A stretch of DNA of 64,000 nucleotides. Source: Verrucomicrobiaceae bacterium UBA1938. GTDB lineage: Bacteria > Verrucomicrobiota > Verrucomicrobiia > Verrucomicrobiales > Verrucomicrobiaceae. Made by a program: the position numbers and the translations under genes. The stretch covers positions 214,748-278,747 of the forward strand of contig DDFC01000022.1 in the NCBI GenBank assembly GCA_002336895.1, given 5' to 3'. Under the pieces are notes generated by a model. It was not told the origin of the DNA. It did not search any database and worked only from the letters and a program-made list of their open reading frames with translations. The stretch's first letter is position 1. Each line of letters starts with the position of its first letter. Below are positions 55,159-63,957 of the stretch, piece by piece.

Positions 55159-56802
55159 TTATCCCCTGACTTCGACCACCTGCGCTCTCCGCCCCTTCAT
55201 CACCCCGCGCCAGTGAGCGGCCATGGAGATCATCATCGGCACGGACCACAGCCACATCAGCCAGGGAAAGGAAGGCACCGCCGCCCAGCACGCCTGGAAG
55301 AAGGGGCTCGACCGCACCAGATGCCTCGCCAGCTCGGTGTTCACCTGCGCCGCGTAAGCCACGGGGGCCAGCGCAAAATCATGCGCCACGGCCTGCTGTG
55401 CCCCTGAGGCGATGTACCATGCGATGGCGCAGCCCGCCGAGGCCTGCCAGCCAATGGCGATGGCTCCGAAGGCCCACACACCCACACTGCACCCGCCAAT
55501 GGAGAGCCCGCCGAACGCGAAGGCACCATAAGATACCAGACCGATGGCACACGCACCAATGCTGACGGGAGCCACGGCCACCGCACCGTAGGCAAACAAC
55601 ACGCCAAACGCGAAACCATCCGCCACGGCAATCCACGCCTTCACCGGCTTCAGTTCCCGTATCGGCCTGCCACGCTGCCAGCCGCCAAAGCGCAGATGAA
55701 GGAGCGGCAGCCCCAGCAGCTGCCACCGGCTGCGGTATTCCCAGCAGGAGTTCGGCTGACTGTCAGCAGCCGCCCCCACAGGCTGCGCCACCCGCCTGAT
55801 CGCACGGGAATACCACAGCCCCAGCGGAATGAGCAGCAGTGGATAACCGAGCATGACTCCAAGAATCAGCCCGACAAACAGCCCTGGCCGCGTGGCAATA
55901 AGCGAGGCGCTTCGATCCATGATGAGCGTGGTGAGCACAATCACAGCGACGATGCTGCACGCGAGCAGTGGAAAGAAGATCCGATGCACCCGGCGCTCAT
56001 CCTCTGAACGCGCCGCCAGATGGCTCTGCCGCCAGATGCCGAAGAGATTGAGAAACGCCAGCAGCGGGCCCAGCACAGCCCCTGCCCAGCCGATCCATGC
56101 CATCCCTGCGGCAGAGCCACCTTTGGCAGTCATGGTGCCTACCGTGGCGGCCTGCGCAGGCAGAGTCATGGCAGGCAGGGCCGCCAGCACGCATAGGGTA
56201 AACGCCGCGCTGGGCTGGGTCCGCTCCAGCGCCCCCGCAATGAAGGCCAGCACCTGCTCCTGCAGCAGCCTGCGCCCACGTGAAAGCCGCTGCCGCGCCG
56301 CCTCTTCGGACAAGCCCATGGCCTCAGCCACTCTCTGAATGGACTGCTGCTCGCGGTAAAAGAGAATGACCGGCTCGCGATAGGTCTCGGGAATGTTTTC
56401 CAGAGCACGCCACAGCATGCCCTCCTCCTCTTTGCTGATGGCCTGCTTGTCCGGAGCGGAACCCGCAGCGGCCACGGGCATGCCTGCGTCCAGATTCTCA
56501 GCCCCGGCCATGGGATCTCGCCCCTGACGGCGGAAGGTTGAGTTGAGCAGGTTTCGCATGATGCCCAGGAGCCAGGGCTTGAACTTCGCCGGCTCTTTGA
56601 GATCACGCAGTTTCGTCCATGCTACGATGAAAGTCTCCTGCGCCAGATCCTCACTATGCGCCAGGTTTCCGCACGCACTGTAGGCCAGCGCGCAAAGAGG
56701 GGACTGGTAGCGGGCCACCAGCCGGCCAAAGGCATCTCCGTTTCCTTCCAGGCCCAGTTGCACCAGGCGGGCATCATCCAATGTTTCGTTTGTGGTTTTC
56801 AT
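55159..56802 (-). CDS. ECF sigma factor fused to a C-terminal membrane domain
   Basis: A 547-residue protein; ATG 56802 (MKTTNETLDDARLVQLGLEGN) is chosen over the longer open frame. Residues about 1-175 are an ECF sigma factor: region 2 (FGRLVARYQSPLCALAYSACGNLAHSEDLAQETFIVAWTKL) and region 4 (LWRALENIPETYREPVILFYREQQSIQRVAEAMGLSEEAARQRLSRGRRLL). The rest is hydrophobic, with several transmembrane helices and a repetitive Gly/Ala run (YGAVAVAPVSIGACAIGLVS, GAFAFGGLSIGGCSVGVWAFG). Such extensions may replace a separate anti-sigma factor. It is divergent from the PSCyt1 gene at 57200 and convergent with the DUF1501 gene at 53625. Confidence 0.9.
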   Translation of the reverse strand: MKTTNETLDDARLVQLGLEGNGDAFGRLVARYQSPLCALAYSACGNLAHSEDLAQETFIVAWTKLRDLKEPAKFKPWLLGIMRNLLNSTFRRQGRDPMAGAENLDAGMPVAAAGSAPDKQAISKEEEGMLWRALENIPETYREPVILFYREQQSIQRVAEAMGLSEEAARQRLSRGRRLLQEQVLAFIAGALERTQPSAAFTLCVLAALPAMTLPAQAATVGTMTAKGGSAAGMAWIGWAGAVLGPLLAFLNLFGIWRQSHLAARSEDERRVHRIFFPLLACSIVAVIVLTTLIMDRSASLIATRPGLFVGLILGVMLGYPLLLIPLGLWYSRAIRRVAQPVGAAADSQPNSCWEYRSRWQLLGLPLLHLRFGGWQRGRPIRELKPVKAWIAVADGFAFGVLFAYGAVAVAPVSIGACAIGLVSYGAFAFGGLSIGGCSVGVWAFGAIAIGWQASAGCAIAWYIASGAQQAVAHDFALAPVAYAAQVNTELARHLVRSSPFFQACWAAVPSFPWLMWLWSVPMMISMAAHWRGVMKGRRAQVVEVRG

Positions 56803-56931
56803 ACGCAGCACTGGAGTGGTCGGAACGGCGAATCTGTGACAGAAAATCTGCCGCGCACCACCATTCCACAACGACCACCCACATCCACGCCAGGGATGAA
56901 TCAAGCCGCCGTGGCCACCGGCAGCAGGAGA

Positions 56932-57063
56932 TCAGCTAACTGGTTGGGCCTCACGCTCAGCCCTGACATCCTCCCGGAACTCCTCGGCCTCCTCCACGGT
57001 CAGACCACCAGCCTTTTGCAGCCAGTCGAGTGCTTGAAGTGGTTTGAGCTGCGGTTTCTTCAT
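56932..57063 (-). CDS. Small 43-residue protein upstream of the ECF sigma gene
   Basis: A short open frame supported by a strong ribosome-binding site (GGAGG, 9 nt before the ATG at 57063). It encodes a charged helical peptide with MKKPQLKPLQALDWLQKAGG, then LTVEEAEEFREDVRAERE. It lies 129 bp upstream of the ECF sigma gene on the same strand and 136 bp from the divergent PSCyt1 gene. Not recognised; it may be a co-regulator or a small toxin-like or leader peptide. Confidence 0.6.
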   Translation of the reverse strand: MKKPQLKPLQALDWLQKAGGLTVEEAEEFREDVRAEREAQPVS

Positions 57064-57141
57064 CTCTGATTTCCTCCTGAAGTTGCCTATAAACTGACAC
57101 ACGCCCAGCATTTTTCAAGCTCTGCCCTTCCCCCCCACCCT

Positions 57142-57194
57142 CACGAAAGTGGGGTGCCCCAAATGCTGAAAGCGGCGGCTATCTGGCGTTCATA
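57142..57194 (+). promoter_or_regulatory. Conserved upstream block with ECF-like promoter (copy A)
   Basis: The block begins CACGAAAGTGGGGTGCCCC, then TGAAA (57167-57171), a 15-nt spacer and CGTT (57187-57190). It matches 61392-61444 at 39 of 53 positions, with 18/19 in the first part, at identical spacing. TGAAA-N15-CGTT resembles ECF sigma -35/-10 elements. The predicted start site is almost at the ATG of 57200, suggesting a very short or absent leader. Confidence 0.65.
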
Positions 57195-57199
57195 GGGAC

Positions 57200-60100
57200 A
57201 TGACGCGCTACGTCCCCGCCCTTTTCCTGCTCTCCGCCCTCGCCGCCTCCGCCCAAAATGACAGCGGCGGCAACGACACTGCGGACAAGCAACCCGACAC
57301 CCCCGTCATGCAGTGGCGTTTTGACGATGCCAAGGAGCCCGGCCCACGCTCCCCGAACTACCCCGGCTTTTCCAAAGACAACACCGCGCAGCGTTTCACC
57401 GGCGACGGCAAGAAATCCGCGCTCACCATCCCGGACGCCGAGGCACTGCGCTTTGGCCTGAATGACACCATCACCCTCGAGGCCTGGGTCAAGCCCGCCG
57501 CTCAGAACGGCACGCCCTACATCATCGGCAAAGGCCGCCTCGGCACCAAGGAGTTTGGCACCGAGAATCAAAACTACGCCCTGCGCCTGCAAAACACCAA
57601 GGGCGGCGCTCAGATCGGCTTCCTCTTTCACAGCGCCAATGTGCCCGACAAAAAGGGCGACTGGCACCGCTGGTGGTCCAAGGACACCCTGCCCTCCACC
57701 GGCTGGCATCACATCGCCGTCACCTACACCTACGGCAAGCCGAAGAGCATCAAAGGCTACATCGACGGCCGTGAGACCGACGGCGTGTGGGACATGGGCG
57801 GCGCCACCGACCGCGCCCCCGTGACCGATGGCGACTCCCTCGTAATCGGCAGCGGCTCCACGCTCGCCGCTTCTCATTCGCTCAATGGCTGGCTCGATGA
57901 CGTGGCCATCTACCGCGGCCCAGTCGATGTCACCGCGCTGAAGGCCAAGTACCAGTTTGTGCCGCCGCCCCCGCCCATCACCAAAAAGCAGGTGCCCGCA
58001 GGCCGCGTGCTCGTGCAGCTGGCAGAGGAAGGCATGCCCGATGCCAATGCCTGGCCCGCAGAGCCGCCGAAGGTGGGCGAGACCTACACGGAGGATGTGT
58101 TCGGCTTCCTGGATGTGCCGCAGAAGTACGTGGACACCGGTGTGCGTGGAGAGCGCCATGTGCCCTTCCTGCTGCGTGCCGCCGCCAGCGTGACCTTTCC
58201 CAAAGGCAAGCACCGCCTGCTGCTGCGCGCCCGTGGCGCTACGAATCTCTACATCGACAACAAAACGATTCTGACCACCCCTTTCCCGCCCAATGACAGC
58301 GACGGCCATCATCTGGTGGCCGATCAGCACGAGTACCTCGACCTCGGCCCCGATTTCCGTTTTGCCCCTCCCGGCAACCGCGAATCCTGGTGCGAGTTTG
58401 AAGGCACCGGCAAGCCGCAGTTCATCGTGCTGGAGACCGTTGTGGGCAGCTTCACCGGCAAAAGCATCCGCCGCCCCGAACTGGGCGAGACCGTGGTGGC
58501 CTGGAGCCCGCAGGGCAGCCAGAGCTGGAAGCTCGTCACACCCGGCAAACGTGAAGTGACCTACAATGACGCGGGCCTCACCGCCTACGAGCAGGAGCGC
58601 AATGAACACTACGCCGAGGTCAATGCCAAGAAGCGCGCCGAGCTGCGTGCACTCTCCGCCCCCTACTGGGCCACGCGCCGCAAGGCCGCAGAAGCATGGC
58701 TGGCAAAGAACCCGGCAGGCAAAGGCAGCATCGACGAATTCATCGCCGCCAAGATCGCCACCGTGAAGTCCCAGGACTCTCACAAAGGCAGCATCGACTA
58801 CTTCAAGGACATCCAGCCCATCCTCGAAGCCAAGTGCACCGAGTGCCATCGCGGCGCCAAGGCCAAAGGCGGCCTGCATCTCGACTCGCTGGCAGACGCC
58901 ATCAAAGGCGGCAAATCCGACGGCGCGGCTGTCGATCCCGGCAAGCCCGACCACAGCTCAATCATCGCCCGCATCACATCCACAGATGAAGACGAAATCA
59001 TGCCGCCGAAGGGCAAGCCTCTGACCAAGGACGAGATCGCCGTGCTCACCACCTGGATCAAGGAAGGCGCGCACTGGCCGGAGATCCGTGCCGACCACCT
59101 CACGCTCACGCCGCTCACGGACGATCTCAGCTTCCTGCGCCGTGTGTACATCGACACCATCGGCGTGCCTCCATCTCTGGAAGAGATCGCCGCATTCCAG
59201 AAGAACCCGGACCGCAAAGCCGTCATCGACCAGCTGCTGAAAGACCCGCGCTGGGCCGACAACTGGATGGGCTACTGGCAGGACGTACTGGCGGAAAACC
59301 CAAACATCCTCAACCCCACGCTGAACAACACCGGCCCCTTCCGCTGGTGGCTCTATGAGTCCCTGCAGGACAACAAGCCCATGGACTTCTTTGTCACTGA
59401 ACTCCTGCGCATGCGCGGCAGCGAGCGCCTCGGCGGCCCCGCCGGATTTGGCACCGCCTCGCAGAATGACGTGCCCATGGCGGCGAAGGGCACCATCGTC
59501 AGCACCGCCTTCCTCGGCGTGGAGATGAAGTGCGCCCGCTGCCATGACTCGCCCACCGGCAAGTCATTGCAGCAGGATCTCTTTGAACTCGCCGCCATGC
59601 TCGGCTCCAAAGAAATCGAAGTGCCCAAGACCAGCAGCGTGCCGATGGACAAGATCCACGCCGGTGGCCGCAAGCCGCTCATCCAGGTGACGCTGCAACC
59701 CGGCACCAAGGTGCAGCCTAAGTGGCCCTTTGCCGAGTTCTGCGACGAAGCCGCCGCCAAGCTGGCGGAAGATCCCAAGGACAGCCGCGATGTGCTGGCC
59801 GCCATGATCACCGCACCGCAGAACGAGCGCTTTGCCCAGGTCATCGCCAATCGCGTGTGGGCACGTTTCATGGGCCGCGGCATCGTGGAGCCCATCGAAG
59901 ACTGGGAGAAAGGCAAGCCCTCGCATCCCGAGCTGCTGAAGTGGCTGGGCCGCGAATTCGTCAGCGGCGGCTATGATGTGAAGCACCTCGCCCGCCTCAT
60001 CCTCAACAGCCAGGCCTACCAGCGCGCCACCGATCCCACGCTCAAGCAGACCAGCCCGCTCTTCACCAGCCCCGCGCCCCGCAGGCTGCAGGCAGAGCAG

Positions 60101-60808
60101 ATCGTGGACTCCCTCTTCTCCGCCACCGGCAAGCCCTTCCACACCGAGGAAGTCTGCCTCGACATCGACAACACCCGCGATCTCAAGAACGCCATCCACC
60201 TCGGCAAACCGCACCACAGCTGGATGCTCACCAGCACCAGCAATGAACGCGACCGCCCCAGCCTGGCCCTGCCCCGCATCCAGGCGGTGACAGATGTGCT
60301 CAGCGCCTTCGGCTGGCGCGGCTCCCGCCAGGACCCTGTGAGCAAGCGCGATGCCGACCCCAACGTGCTGCAGCCCGCCATCCTCAGCAACGGCACCGTG
60401 GGCGTCTGGCTCACACGCCTGAGCGACGACCACGGCATCACCGCCCTCGCTTTGAAAAACGAGTCGCTCGATCAGTTCATCGACCAGCTTTTCCTCAAGC
60501 TCCTCACCCGCCATCCCACGGCTGAAGAGCGTGCGCTGTACACCAAGCACCTCAGCGCAGGATACGACTCACGCATCCAGGATCCAGCATCCAGCCCCCA
60601 GCATCCAGCCTCCACCCGCACCCGCGAAAAATACGTCAGCTGGTCCAACCACCTCGACGCCGAAGCCACCACCGTGCGCATGGCCCAGGAAACCGCCGCC
60701 CGCGCCGGGGATCCCCCCACCGACAAGCTCAACGCCGAATGGCGCAGCCACATGGAGGACGTGCTCTGGGCTCTGCTCAATGCGCCAGAGTGGGAGTTTA
60801 GCCCTTGA
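57200..60808 (+). CDS. LamG-PSCyt1-DUF1549-DUF1553 exported cytochrome protein
   Basis: A 1202-residue exported protein with signal peptide MTRYVPALFLLSALAASAQ. Domains: LamG/concanavalin-like (about 35-250, MQWRFDDAKEPG to GWLDDVAIYRG), a beta-rich PA14-like region (about 290-430), PSCyt1 with haem site C546-T-E-C-H550 and EIMPP as possible axial Met, DUF1549 (about 640-800, FLRRVYIDTIGVPPSLEEI) and DUF1553 (about 860-1190, FAQVIANRVWARFMGRG). Its partner DUF1501 gene is at 61457, with a toxin-antitoxin module between. The conserved promoter block lies directly upstream. Function unproven; exported polymer metabolism is the working idea. Confidence 0.93.
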   Translation: MTRYVPALFLLSALAASAQNDSGGNDTADKQPDTPVMQWRFDDAKEPGPRSPNYPGFSKDNTAQRFTGDGKKSALTIPDAEALRFGLNDTITLEAWVKPAAQNGTPYIIGKGRLGTKEFGTENQNYALRLQNTKGGAQIGFLFHSANVPDKKGDWHRWWSKDTLPSTGWHHIAVTYTYGKPKSIKGYIDGRETDGVWDMGGATDRAPVTDGDSLVIGSGSTLAASHSLNGWLDDVAIYRGPVDVTALKAKYQFVPPPPPITKKQVPAGRVLVQLAEEGMPDANAWPAEPPKVGETYTEDVFGFLDVPQKYVDTGVRGERHVPFLLRAAASVTFPKGKHRLLLRARGATNLYIDNKTILTTPFPPNDSDGHHLVADQHEYLDLGPDFRFAPPGNRESWCEFEGTGKPQFIVLETVVGSFTGKSIRRPELGETVVAWSPQGSQSWKLVTPGKREVTYNDAGLTAYEQERNEHYAEVNAKKRAELRALSAPYWATRRKAAEAWLAKNPAGKGSIDEFIAAKIATVKSQDSHKGSIDYFKDIQPILEAKCTECHRGAKAKGGLHLDSLADAIKGGKSDGAAVDPGKPDHSSIIARITSTDEDEIMPPKGKPLTKDEIAVLTTWIKEGAHWPEIRADHLTLTPLTDDLSFLRRVYIDTIGVPPSLEEIAAFQKNPDRKAVIDQLLKDPRWADNWMGYWQDVLAENPNILNPTLNNTGPFRWWLYESLQDNKPMDFFVTELLRMRGSERLGGPAGFGTASQNDVPMAAKGTIVSTAFLGVEMKCARCHDSPTGKSLQQDLFELAAMLGSKEIEVPKTSSVPMDKIHAGGRKPLIQVTLQPGTKVQPKWPFAEFCDEAAAKLAEDPKDSRDVLAAMITAPQNERFAQVIANRVWARFMGRGIVEPIEDWEKGKPSHPELLKWLGREFVSGGYDVKHLARLILNSQAYQRATDPTLKQTSPLFTSPAPRRLQAEQIVDSLFSATGKPFHTEEVCLDIDNTRDLKNAIHLGKPHHSWMLTSTSNERDRPSLALPRIQAVTDVLSAFGWRGSRQDPVSKRDADPNVLQPAILSNGTVGVWLTRLSDDHGITALALKNESLDQFIDQLFLKLLTRHPTAEERALYTKHLSAGYDSRIQDPASSPQHPASTRTREKYVSWSNHLDAEATTVRMAQETAARAGDPPTDKLNAEWRSHMEDVLWALLNAPEWEFSP

Positions 60809-60839
60809 GGACGCCGATAAAAATGGATACATTAACCCT

Positions 60840-61097
60840 ATGAGCACTCAAACTGCTGCCATTCTCGAACAGGTTCGCCAGTTGCCCCAAGCGGAGCGGG
60901 AAGAGCTCTACTGGCAGCTTGGCGACTGCCTCTTTGACGATGCTGGGCCGCAGGAGGCTGAGGACGATGAACTGAAAGCCACACTTGATCGGCGTTGGAA
61001 TGAAATCACCTCGGGAACAGTACAGTGTCAGGACGCCTTCACAGTACTGAACAAAATCGAAGCCAGGCTCCATGCGACAATTGCTGCTTCATCCTGA
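60840..61097 (+). CDS. Addiction module antitoxin component
   Basis: An 85-residue protein of the putative addiction-module antidote family (TIGR02574-like). The ATG at 60840 gives MSTQTAAILEQVRQLPQAEREELYWQLGDCL; the motif LPQAEREELYWQL and the C-terminal LDRRWNEITSGTVQCQDA with a basic or helical tail are typical. It precedes and overlaps by 26 bp the toxin gene, the normal antitoxin-first order, and probably represses the operon. It lies between the PSCyt1 and DUF1501 genes. Confidence 0.85.
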   Translation: MSTQTAAILEQVRQLPQAEREELYWQLGDCLFDDAGPQEAEDDELKATLDRRWNEITSGTVQCQDAFTVLNKIEARLHATIAASS

Positions 61098-61380
61098 AGT
61101 CGAGGATGAAATCGAAAGCTGGGCAATGATTCTGGCCAAGCGCAGCGATCGTTCGCCTGCACGATTTATTGCAGAAGTACGAGCAGGGTTCCATCGCATC
61201 CGTGAAAGGCCAACACATGCACACTTCATCTATCAGAGTTATCGCAGGCTAAATCTTGATCGCTTCTCCCACGCGGTCGTTTATCGCGAATACGGCGATG
61301 CAGTTTACGTCATCGCAGTGGCTCACGAGAAGCACCATCCCGACTACTGGAAATACCGCATTGCAGACACAGTTGAATAA
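61072..61380 (+). CDS. RelE/ParE-family toxin
   Basis: A 102-residue toxin of the ParE/RelE superfamily. The ATG at 61072 overlaps the antitoxin end. Family features: LLLHPEVEDEIESWAMILAKRSDRSPARFIAEVRAGFHRIRERP, then YRRLNLDRFSHAVVYREYGDAVYVIAVAHEKHHPDYWKYR, ending in the typical W/R cluster. Targets in the family are gyrase (ParE) or ribosome-bound mRNA (RelE); which applies here cannot be told from sequence. Confidence 0.9.
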   Translation: MRQLLLHPEVEDEIESWAMILAKRSDRSPARFIAEVRAGFHRIRERPTHAHFIYQSYRRLNLDRFSHAVVYREYGDAVYVIAVAHEKHHPDYWKYRIADTVE

Positions 61381-61391
61381 ACCGCCCACCC

Positions 61392-61444
61392 CACGAAAGT
61401 GAGGTGCCCCGGAAAGTGAAAACCGCCGCGATTCTGCGTTTATA
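61392..61444 (+). promoter_or_regulatory. Conserved upstream block with ECF-like promoter (copy B)
   Basis: The block begins CACGAAAGTGAGGTGCCCC, then TGAAA (61417-61421), a 15-nt spacer and CGTT (61437-61440). It sits 12 bp from the ATG of the DUF1501 gene at 61457 and is the counterpart of 57142-57194. A sigma70-like TATACT at 61441 overlaps it, so the promoter class is not certain. Confidence 0.65.
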
Positions 61445-61456
61445 CTCCATCATCCC

Positions 61457-62722
61457 ATGAAACGCCGTTCCTTCCTCACCTCCGCCGCCGCTTTGGGCAC
61501 AGCTCCGTTGTTTGCCAACAACACCCCTGTGCACACCCCCAAGGGCAAGGCCGAGCACTGCATCTTCATCTGGCTGGGCGGCGGAATGGCGCAGATCGAC
61601 ACCTTTGACCCCAAGAAGCTCGGCAACAACACGGACAAGACCAAGGTCGCAGGCTCTCTCTACAAGGCCATCGACACCTCCGTCCCCGGCGTGCAGCTCA
61701 CGGAGCATCTCAGCAAAACCGCGAAGGTCATGGAACATGTGACCGTGATGCGCACGGTGAACCACCATGTGATCGACGAGCACGCCTTTGCCACCAACAT
61801 CGTCCATACCGGGCGCATGATCTCAGGCAATGTCGTCTATCCCAGCGTGGGCTCCATCATCGCGCATGAGCGTGGTGCCGCTGGCGAAAGCATGCCGCCC
61901 TACATTCTCATCGGCTACCCGAACGTGAGCCGCGGCCCCGGCTTCCTCGGTGCCAAGGCGGGCTACGTCTATCTCACCGACACCAACACCGGCCCCGCCG
62001 GCTTTACGCGCCCGGACTTTGTGGATGAAAAGCGCGCCCTCACCCGCGAGCAGCTCCTGGCCCCGCTGATGTCCCGCGCACCGCGCGAGTCCAGCATCTC
62101 CGACTACAAGGCCGCCCAGGAGCAGGCCCTCAGCCTCTCCGGCCCGAAGTTCATGCGCCACTTCAATCTCAAGGAGGAGCCCGCCTCCCTGCGCAATGAA
62201 TACGGCGGCGAGTTCGGCCAGCGCTGCCTGCTCTCCCGCCGCCTGGTGCAGGCCGGCGTGCGCTTCATTGAGGTCTCCCACAACCTCAACTTCATGAACG
62301 GCACCGGCTGGGACATTCACAATGAAGGCTACAAAAACCAGCACCTCCTCATCCAGGAGCTGGACACCGCCCTCTCCGCCCTCATCCGCGACCTGAAGAA
62401 CCACAAGCTGCTCGACAAGACCCTCATCGTCGTGGGCACCGAGTTCGGCCGCCCCCCTGAGTTTGACGGACGCGGTGGCCGCGGCCATCAGGGCACCACC
62501 TTCTCCATGGTACTGGCCGGTGGCGGCCTGAACCACTGCGGCGCCTATGGCGTGACCGACGAGCTCTCCAAGAAGCCCGTCGAAAATCCCGTCCCTCTCG
62601 TCGATTTCCACGCCACCATCCACGCCGCCATGGGCATCGACCCCAGCAAGGAGCTGATGGATGGCACACGTCCCGTGCCGATCACGGACGGCGGCAAGCC
62701 CGTGGCTGCGTTGTTTGGCTGA
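61457..62722 (+). CDS. DUF1501 domain protein with Tat signal (third pair)
   Basis: A 421-residue Tat-exported DUF1501 protein. The signal is [20 protein letters not shown]. Family blocks: [101 protein letters not shown] and [12 protein letters not shown]. It is a more distant member than the 2223 and 7862 copies. It has its own copy of the conserved promoter block although a partner gene lies 0.6 kb upstream; a DUF1080 gene follows. Confidence 0.93.
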   Translation: MKRRSFLTSAAALGTAPLFANNTPVHTPKGKAEHCIFIWLGGGMAQIDTFDPKKLGNNTDKTKVAGSLYKAIDTSVPGVQLTEHLSKTAKVMEHVTVMRTVNHHVIDEHAFATNIVHTGRMISGNVVYPSVGSIIAHERGAAGESMPPYILIGYPNVSRGPGFLGAKAGYVYLTDTNTGPAGFTRPDFVDEKRALTREQLLAPLMSRAPRESSISDYKAAQEQALSLSGPKFMRHFNLKEEPASLRNEYGGEFGQRCLLSRRLVQAGVRFIEVSHNLNFMNGTGWDIHNEGYKNQHLLIQELDTALSALIRDLKNHKLLDKTLIVVGTEFGRPPEFDGRGGRGHQGTTFSMVLAGGGLNHCGAYGVTDELSKKPVENPVPLVDFHATIHAAMGIDPSKELMDGTRPVPITDGGKPVAALFG

Positions 62723-62781
62723 GAAGCGCCTGCGACAGGCATGGATAAAAGACTTGGCCAAACGGTGCGTACTCTTCGCAC

Positions 62782-63957
62782 ATGAAATCCACGCTTTTTC
62801 TCTGCCTCCTCGTCCTCTCCAGAGCCCTCGCCGATGAAGGCGGCTTTGTCCCCATGTTCAATGGCAAAGACCTCAGCGGCTGGGTGAATGCGAACTGCGC
62901 GCCGGAGACTTGGAGCATCAAGGATGGCGTGGTGAGCTGCACGGGCACCCCCACCGGAGCCATGCGCACGGAGAGGCAGTATGAAAACTTCATACTGGAG
63001 TGCGAGTGGCGGCACCTCAGCAGCGGCGGAAATTCCGGCGTCTTCATCTGGGGCAGCCCCATCTCCGCCCCCGGCGTGCCCTTCCTGCGCGGCATCGAGG
63101 TGCAGGTGCTGGACCACGGCTACATGAAACATGCCGACCCCAAGAAACCGCGCTGGTTCACCACCCATGGCGATGTCTTCCCCATTCACGGCGCCACCAT
63201 GGAGCCGCATGGCGAGCACAACGGCCAGCGCAGCTTTCCCAGTGAGGAGCGCAGCAAGCCCTCGCCCGAATGGAACCACTACCGCATCACCGGCAACAAC
63301 GGCACACTCACGCTCGCGGTGAATGGCAAGGTGGTGAGCGGCGGTGACAAATGCTTCTGGCGCAAAGGCTACCTTGCCCTGGAATCCGAAGGCGCGCCGG
63401 TCGAGTTCCGCAATGTGCGCATCAAGGAACTGCCCGGCTCCGGAGCCACCGAAGCTGACTCCGCCCCGCTGGACCAAGGCTGGAAGCACCTGTACAACGG
63501 CGTCGATCTTCGTGGCTGGAAAGTACCTGCAGGTGCCGAGACACGCTGGGTGGCTGCCAACTGGAATCTCAAGCTCACCTCCGGCCAGCCAGCCTCACCG
63601 TTATGGAGCGAAACCGAGATCGCCGACGGCGAATACATTGCCGACTTTCAGCTGCCGAAAGATGCCGATCTCAAGCGAGCCTGTGCGGGCTTCTGCGTGC
63701 GTGGTCAGGCAGCGCCCGCTGTGCTCATCGGCAGCGGCACGGCCCCCATCGTCTTCGGTGCGGACAAGGTGAAGCCCGGCAAATGGTACCGCGTGCGCCT
63801 CACTCTCGCAGGCAGCAAAGCCACCGCCACGCTGACCGAACCTCAGGACGCCAATCCTCAGGTGCTGGAGGGCACGCTTGAGGGAACAACGAAAGGCCCT
63901 GTGGGTGTGGCGGATTTCGGTGCCGCAGTAAGCTTTGCGAACTTCTTTGTGCGGTAA
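62782..63957 (+). CDS. Exported protein with two DUF1080 domains
   Basis: A 391-residue exported protein with signal peptide MKSTLFLCLLVLSRALAD. It has a first DUF1080 (3-keto-disaccharide hydrolase/LamG-like) domain at about 20-220 (FVPMFNGKDLSGWVNANC, YENFILECEWRHLSSGGNSGVFIWG, WNHYRITGNNGTLTLAVNGKVV) and a second, shorter one at about 230-391 (WKHLYNGVDLRGWKV, EYIADFQLP). DUF1080 proteins bind or cleave carbohydrates in Planctomycetes and Verrucomicrobiota. It lies 59 bp after the DUF1501 gene and probably belongs to the same transcription unit. Confidence 0.92.
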   Translation: MKSTLFLCLLVLSRALADEGGFVPMFNGKDLSGWVNANCAPETWSIKDGVVSCTGTPTGAMRTERQYENFILECEWRHLSSGGNSGVFIWGSPISAPGVPFLRGIEVQVLDHGYMKHADPKKPRWFTTHGDVFPIHGATMEPHGEHNGQRSFPSEERSKPSPEWNHYRITGNNGTLTLAVNGKVVSGGDKCFWRKGYLALESEGAPVEFRNVRIKELPGSGATEADSAPLDQGWKHLYNGVDLRGWKVPAGAETRWVAANWNLKLTSGQPASPLWSETEIADGEYIADFQLPKDADLKRACAGFCVRGQAAPAVLIGSGTAPIVFGADKVKPGKWYRVRLTLAGSKATATLTEPQDANPQVLEGTLEGTTKGPVGVADFGAAVSFANFFVR

